A stretch of 64,000 bases of DNA from JANQOH01 sp965200095 (lineage in GTDB: Bacteria; Pseudomonadota; Alphaproteobacteria; UBA7887): NCBI GenBank assembly GCA_965200095.1, contig OZ241350.1:1860001-1924000 (forward strand), given 5' to 3'. Below, in pieces: positions 60,846 to 64,000 of the stretch. Each line of letters opens with the position of its first letter. Within the stretch, counting starts at the first letter, position 1. Both the position numbers and the translations under genes were made by a program. The notes beneath the pieces are model-generated. The model did not search any database. It was not told the origin of the DNA and was given only the letters and a program-made list of their open reading frames with translations.

Positions 60846-61262
60846 ATGCCATTGGGCGGCAGCAAGACGGAAGACAACCTGAAGGCGGCGTTCGCGGGGG
60901 AGAGCCAGGCGAACCGGCGCTACCTGTATTTCGCGCAGAAGGCGGACGTGGAGGGCTACAACGACGTGGCGACCGTGTTCCGCTCCACGGCTGAGGGCGA
61001 GACGGGTCACGCCTTCGGACATCTCGAATATCTGAGCGAAACCGGCGACCCGGCGACCGGCGAGCCGATCGGCGGCACCGACAACAATCTCAAGGCGGCG
61101 ATCGCCGGGGAGACGCACGAATACACCGACATGTATCCCGGCATGGCGCGCACGGCCCGCGAGGAAGGGTTCGAGGAGATCGCGGACTGGTTCGAGACTC
61201 TCGCGAAAGCCGAGAAGTCTCACGCCGGGCGGTTCCGGAGGGCGCTCGACACGCTCGACTAG
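60846..61262 (+). CDS. Rubrerythrin, rubredoxin-less
   Basis: 138 aa, the erythrin domain alone. Di-iron ligands are Glu in AGESQANRRY, EGETGHAFGH (ExxH), AGETHEYTDMY and EKSHAGRF (ExxH). It reduces hydrogen peroxide. The C-terminal rubredoxin is absent, so electrons must come from another protein, possibly the Fe-S oxidoreductase encoded next. ATG 60846 with GGAGGAAAC upstream. Confidence 0.9.
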   Translation: MPLGGSKTEDNLKAAFAGESQANRRYLYFAQKADVEGYNDVATVFRSTAEGETGHAFGHLEYLSETGDPATGEPIGGTDNNLKAAIAGETHEYTDMYPGMARTAREEGFEEIADWFETLAKAEKSHAGRFRRALDTLD

Positions 61263-61329
61263 GGGCGACGCCGCGCGGCCGAGAAGCGGCCCCGCGGCAG
61301 CGCCTCGCCACGATGCGCGAGGTTCGGTC

Positions 61330-62676
61330 ATGGCCGGAGAAGGCGGATTGCGCGCGCCCGAGCGGGTTCCGTTCGCCCGCTCCGACGCCGATTTTCACGA
61401 TCCGGAGAAGATAGACGCCGAACTGCGGCGGGTGTTCGACGTCTGCCACGGCTGTCGCCGCTGTTTCAATCTGTGCGACAGTTTCCCGCGGCTGTTCGAC
61501 CTGATCGACGAGGCGCCGACGGGCGAGCTCGATTCGGTGTCGAGCGAAGCGTTCGGGCCGGTGGTCGATGCGTGCACGCTGTGCGACATGTGCTTCATGG
61601 TCAGCTGCCCCTATGTGCCGCCGCACGAGTTCAACATCGACTTCCCGCATCTGATGTTGCGCCATCGGTCGGCGGCGCTGGCGCGCGGCGAGGCGGGCTT
61701 CGCCGACCGCGAGCTGGCGAAAACCGACCGCAACGGGCGGCTTGCCGGCGCGGTCGCGCCGGCGGCGAACTGGGCGAGCGCGACGGGGAACCGTCTGACC
61801 CGCCCGCTCCTCGACAAGGCCGCCGGCGTCCACCCGGAGGCGTCGCTGCCGAAATTCCACTTCCGGACGTTCGTCCGGCGCGCGCGGAAGACGAGGGAAG
61901 AACCGGCGCAGGCGCCCGCGCAGGGGCGGCGGGCGGCGCTCTTCGCGACCTGTTTCGTGAACTACAACGAGCCGGGGATCGGCGAGGCGGCGCTCGCGGT
62001 GCTGCGGCGCAACGGCGTGGACGCGACTGTGGCGTATCCCGGCTGCTGCGGGATGCCCAAACTGGAATTGGGCGATTTCGACGATGTGGAGGCGCGGGCG
62101 CGGCGCACGGCGGCGGCCCTGGAGCCGTTGCTCGACGAGGGACGCGAGATCGTGGCGCTCGTGCCGAGCTGCGCGTTGATGCTGAAGAAGGAATGGCCGC
62201 TGATCGCGCCCGACGACGCGGCGGTGGCGCGGCTGGCGGCGCACACGCGCGACATCTGCGAATACGTCGTGGACATCGCCGGCAGGGAAGGGCTGGCCGG
62301 GGGGCTGCGTCCGCTGGAGGGGGGCATAGCGGTGCATCTCGCGTGCCATGCGCGGGCGCAGAACATCGGGCCGAAGGCGGTGGAGATGCTGCGCCTGATC
62401 CCCGACAGCGACATCGAGGTTATCGAGCGCTGTTCGGGCCACGGCGGTTCGTGGGGCGTCAAGACCCGCTATTTCGAGACGGCGCTGAAGGTGGGGCGCC
62501 CGGCGGCGCGCAAGGCGCTCGCGGCGGGGAAGGCGTGGCTGGTTTCGGAATGTCCGCTCGCCGGCGAGCATCTCCGCCAGGGGATGGAGCGGCTGGCGGA
62601 CTCGCCGCCGGCGGTGGAGCGGGCGCGCCACCCCATCGAGTTGCTGGCGCGCGCTTACGGCGACGGAGCCGCATGA
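61330..62676 (+). CDS. Fe-S oxidoreductase (GlpC-like, CCG domains)
   Basis: 448 aa. Two 4Fe-4S motifs at the N terminus: CHGCRRCFNLCDSFP and CTLCDMCFMVSCPY. Two CCG (heterodisulfide-reductase-like) domains follow: YPGCCGMPKLELGD with PSCALMLK, and HLACHARAQNIG with RCSGHGGSWG. The second lacks a clean CCG (SGHGG). Family proteins pass electrons between membrane quinones and soluble partners. The rubrerythrin - Fe-S oxidoreductase - DUF3501 order recurs in Proteobacteria, so it probably serves rubrerythrin. Confidence 0.85.
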   Translation: MAGEGGLRAPERVPFARSDADFHDPEKIDAELRRVFDVCHGCRRCFNLCDSFPRLFDLIDEAPTGELDSVSSEAFGPVVDACTLCDMCFMVSCPYVPPHEFNIDFPHLMLRHRSAALARGEAGFADRELAKTDRNGRLAGAVAPAANWASATGNRLTRPLLDKAAGVHPEASLPKFHFRTFVRRARKTREEPAQAPAQGRRAALFATCFVNYNEPGIGEAALAVLRRNGVDATVAYPGCCGMPKLELGDFDDVEARARRTAAALEPLLDEGREIVALVPSCALMLKKEWPLIAPDDAAVARLAAHTRDICEYVVDIAGREGLAGGLRPLEGGIAVHLACHARAQNIGPKAVEMLRLIPDSDIEVIERCSGHGGSWGVKTRYFETALKVGRPAARKALAAGKAWLVSECPLAGEHLRQGMERLADSPPAVERARHPIELLARAYGDGAA

Positions 62677-63263
62677 TGCCCGCACGGCTGCTGACGCGCG
62701 CCGACGTGATGGCGATGGAGGACTATGCGGAAGTGCGTCGCGAAAAACGGCGGGCGCTGTCGGCGCTGCGCCGCCTGCGCCGGGTGGAAGTGGGTCCGCA
62801 CGCCTCGCTGAGTTTCGAGAACCGCGAGACGGTGTGGATGCAGGTTCACGAGATGCTTTATGTGGAGCGCGGCGGCGAGGCGCAGATCGCCGACGAGCTC
62901 GCGGCCTACAACCCCCTGATCCCGCGCGGGAGCGAGCTGGTGGCGACGCTGATGTTCGAGATCGACGAACCGCGGCGCCGGGCGGCGTTCCTCGGTTCGG
63001 CAGGCGGGATCGAACGCACTGTGGCGCTGCATATCGGCGACCTGGCGGCGCCGGCGGCGCCGGAAGGGGACATTGAGCGCACGACGGCGGCGGGCAAGGC
63101 TTCGGCGGTGCACTTCCTGCGCTTCGCCCTGACGCCGGACCGGATATCGGCGTTTCGCGACCCGGCGCAGAAGGTCACGGCAGCTATCGCGCATCCGGCC
63201 TACGACCATGCCGCGACGCTCGGCGCCGCCGCGCGCCGGTCGCTGGCCGCCGATCTGGATTGA
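62673..63263 (+). CDS. DUF3501 protein
   Basis: 196 aa. LTRADVMAMEDYAEVRREKRR, GPHASLSFENRETVWMQVHE, EIADELAAYNPLIPRG-like and VHFLRFALT are typical of DUF3501, a family of unknown function that nearly always follows a rubrerythrin-linked Fe-S oxidoreductase. ATG 62673 overlaps the oxidoreductase stop. Confidence 0.83.
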   Translation: MMPARLLTRADVMAMEDYAEVRREKRRALSALRRLRRVEVGPHASLSFENRETVWMQVHEMLYVERGGEAQIADELAAYNPLIPRGSELVATLMFEIDEPRRRAAFLGSAGGIERTVALHIGDLAAPAAPEGDIERTTAAGKASAVHFLRFALTPDRISAFRDPAQKVTAAIAHPAYDHAATLGAAARRSLAADLD

Positions 63264-63301
63264 CCGCCGCCGGTCCGAAGGCGGCGCGCGAGGAGGACGC
63301 C

Positions 63302-63784
63302 ATGAAGATCGAGGGGCTGCATCACAACGCTTACCGTTGCCGCGATTCCGAGGAGACGCGGGCGTTCTACGAAGATTTCCTCGGCCTTCCGCTCGCCGAG
63401 GCGCTGCCCATCGGCAAGACCGCGACGGGGCGCCGGGCGCAGGTGTTGCATACGTTCTACCGGATGGGGGACGGCTCGTTTCTGGCGTTTTTCGAGGCGC
63501 CCGATGAGCCGTTCGAGTTCAGGGAACAGCGCGATTTCGACCTGCATATTGCGCTCGAAGTGTCCGGGGGCGACCTGAAAACGGCGTTGCGCAAGGCGCG
63601 GGGGGAGGGGATCGAGGTCCGCGGCCCCACCGACCACGGCGCCATCGAGTCGATCTATCTGCGCGACCCGAACGGCTATGTCATCGAACTGTGCGCCCGG
63701 CGGCCGGGTTCCGGCGGGCCGGAGGCGCCGGCCGGACGGGCGCGGGCGGAGCTCGACGCCTGGCAGGCCGCCAAGGCGGCCTGA
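63302..63784 (+). CDS. VOC-family (glyoxalase/bleomycin-resistance fold) protein
   Basis: 160 aa. KIEGLHHNAYRCRDSEETRAF, GRRAQVLHTFYRMGDGSFLAFFE and DHGAIESIYLRDPNGYVIELC give two betaalpha-betabetabeta modules and the metal residues (His, Glu, His, Glu) of vicinal-oxygen-chelate enzymes. These include dioxygenases and isomerases; the substrate is unknown. GAGGAGGAC precedes the ATG. It may be the last gene of the rubrerythrin operon. Confidence 0.8.
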   Translation: MKIEGLHHNAYRCRDSEETRAFYEDFLGLPLAEALPIGKTATGRRAQVLHTFYRMGDGSFLAFFEAPDEPFEFREQRDFDLHIALEVSGGDLKTALRKARGEGIEVRGPTDHGAIESIYLRDPNGYVIELCARRPGSGGPEAPAGRARAELDAWQAAKAA

Positions 63785-63788
63785 CGCG

Positions 63789-64000
63789 CTACCGCTCGGG
63801 AGGAGTGTGGTCGCCGATGCGGAAGTCCGGCTTGCGGGCCCGTTCCGGGAAATAGAACCAGTCGCGGTCGAAGCGTTCGCCCTGCGCCTCGTCGTAAAGC
63901 TGAACGACGGTGAGAAACCCCTGGGGGTCGACGACTTCCCAGTTCCGCAGGGCGAGCGGCCGCTCGGTGAACACCATGGTCACCGAGCCCTCGTCGGGCG
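63789..64000 (-). CDS. LolA-like outer-membrane lipoprotein carrier, C-terminal part
   Basis: The gene enters from the right edge; 70 codons are visible. SVTMVFTERPLALRNWEVVDPQG-type sequence followed by FLTVVQLYD and FDRDWFYF is the C-terminal half of the open beta-barrel of LolA, which carries lipoproteins across the periplasm. A charged tail (RARKPDFRIGDHTPPER) follows. It converges on the VOC gene with a 4-bp gap. Confidence 0.72.
   Translation of the reverse strand, partial: PDEGSVTMVFTERPLALRNWEVVDPQGFLTVVQLYDEAQGERFDRDWFYFPERARKPDFRIGDHTPPER

Overview
The window is GC-rich (about 70%) and gene-dense. It looks like an alphaproteobacterial chromosome segment, probably Rhodospirillales-like. 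The signs are an Irr-type Fur regulator with an HHH motif, TrmFO, RsmA/Gmk/TopA/Rnr/UvrC proteins of alphaproteobacterial type, frequent ATGA/GTGA overlaps, and a type II-C Cas9. Species cannot be resolved from the sequence alone.

Layout. 0-5.6 kb (minus strand): a decaprenylphosphoryl-D-arabinose type cluster (HAD-UbiA fusion, DprE1, DprE2, start of a GT-C glycosyltransferase), with a 26-G homopolymer inside the ubiA gene and a degenerate copy of the ubiA/dprE1 junction. 5.9-9.3 kb: rsmA, gmk, a zf-CHCC protein, an MFS transporter and a small periplasmic protein. 9.4-12 kb: an orphan N6-adenine methyltransferase, a fragment of a likely restriction gene, and nested small transposable elements. 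12-18 kb: an orphan NosR-like gene, a secreted protein plus amidohydrolase, and a Fic protein. 18-26.2 kb: dprA (frameshifted), topA, rnr, MFS, and a cytochrome P460-like protein carrying Cys-rich repeats. 26.2-38.4 kb: panE, folM-like/folB, uvrC, pgsA-mobB-moeA, tRNA-Pro(CGG), acyl-CoA dehydrogenase, CoA transferase, trmFO, xthA and erpA.

38.6-50 kb is accessory: an unrecognised 279-aa protein, a KOW-like/SprT metallopeptidase, and a complete type II-C CRISPR-Cas locus. That locus has a tracrRNA on the minus strand, cas9 (1086 aa) - cas1 - cas2 translationally coupled on the plus strand, and a 34-repeat/33-spacer array. An AlkB-like dioxygenase, a VapBC-type toxin-antitoxin pair and a broken HEPN/MNT pair follow. 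Repeat polarity, a minus-strand terminator at the cas2 end of the array and a TATAAT box at the 3' end of every repeat together indicate that crRNAs are read on the minus strand, possibly from repeat-borne promoters as in Neisseria.

50-58.8 kb: DehI-like protein, acyl-CoA synthetase, CmcJ/NvfI protein, DUF4198 protein, secreted intradiol dioxygenase and a 1021-aa fused restriction-methyltransferase. 58.9-60.2 kb: a transposase remnant and a dense repeat cluster. 60.3-64 kb: irr, then rubrerythrin, Fe-S oxidoreductase and DUF3501 (oxidative stress/iron), a VOC protein and the 3' end of a lolA-like gene.

One small non-autonomous element family (termini close to AGCRATTCTCATTWTGG) recurs at least six times. 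Four copies are bounded by 10-bp direct repeats, so this genome is actively shaped by such elements.
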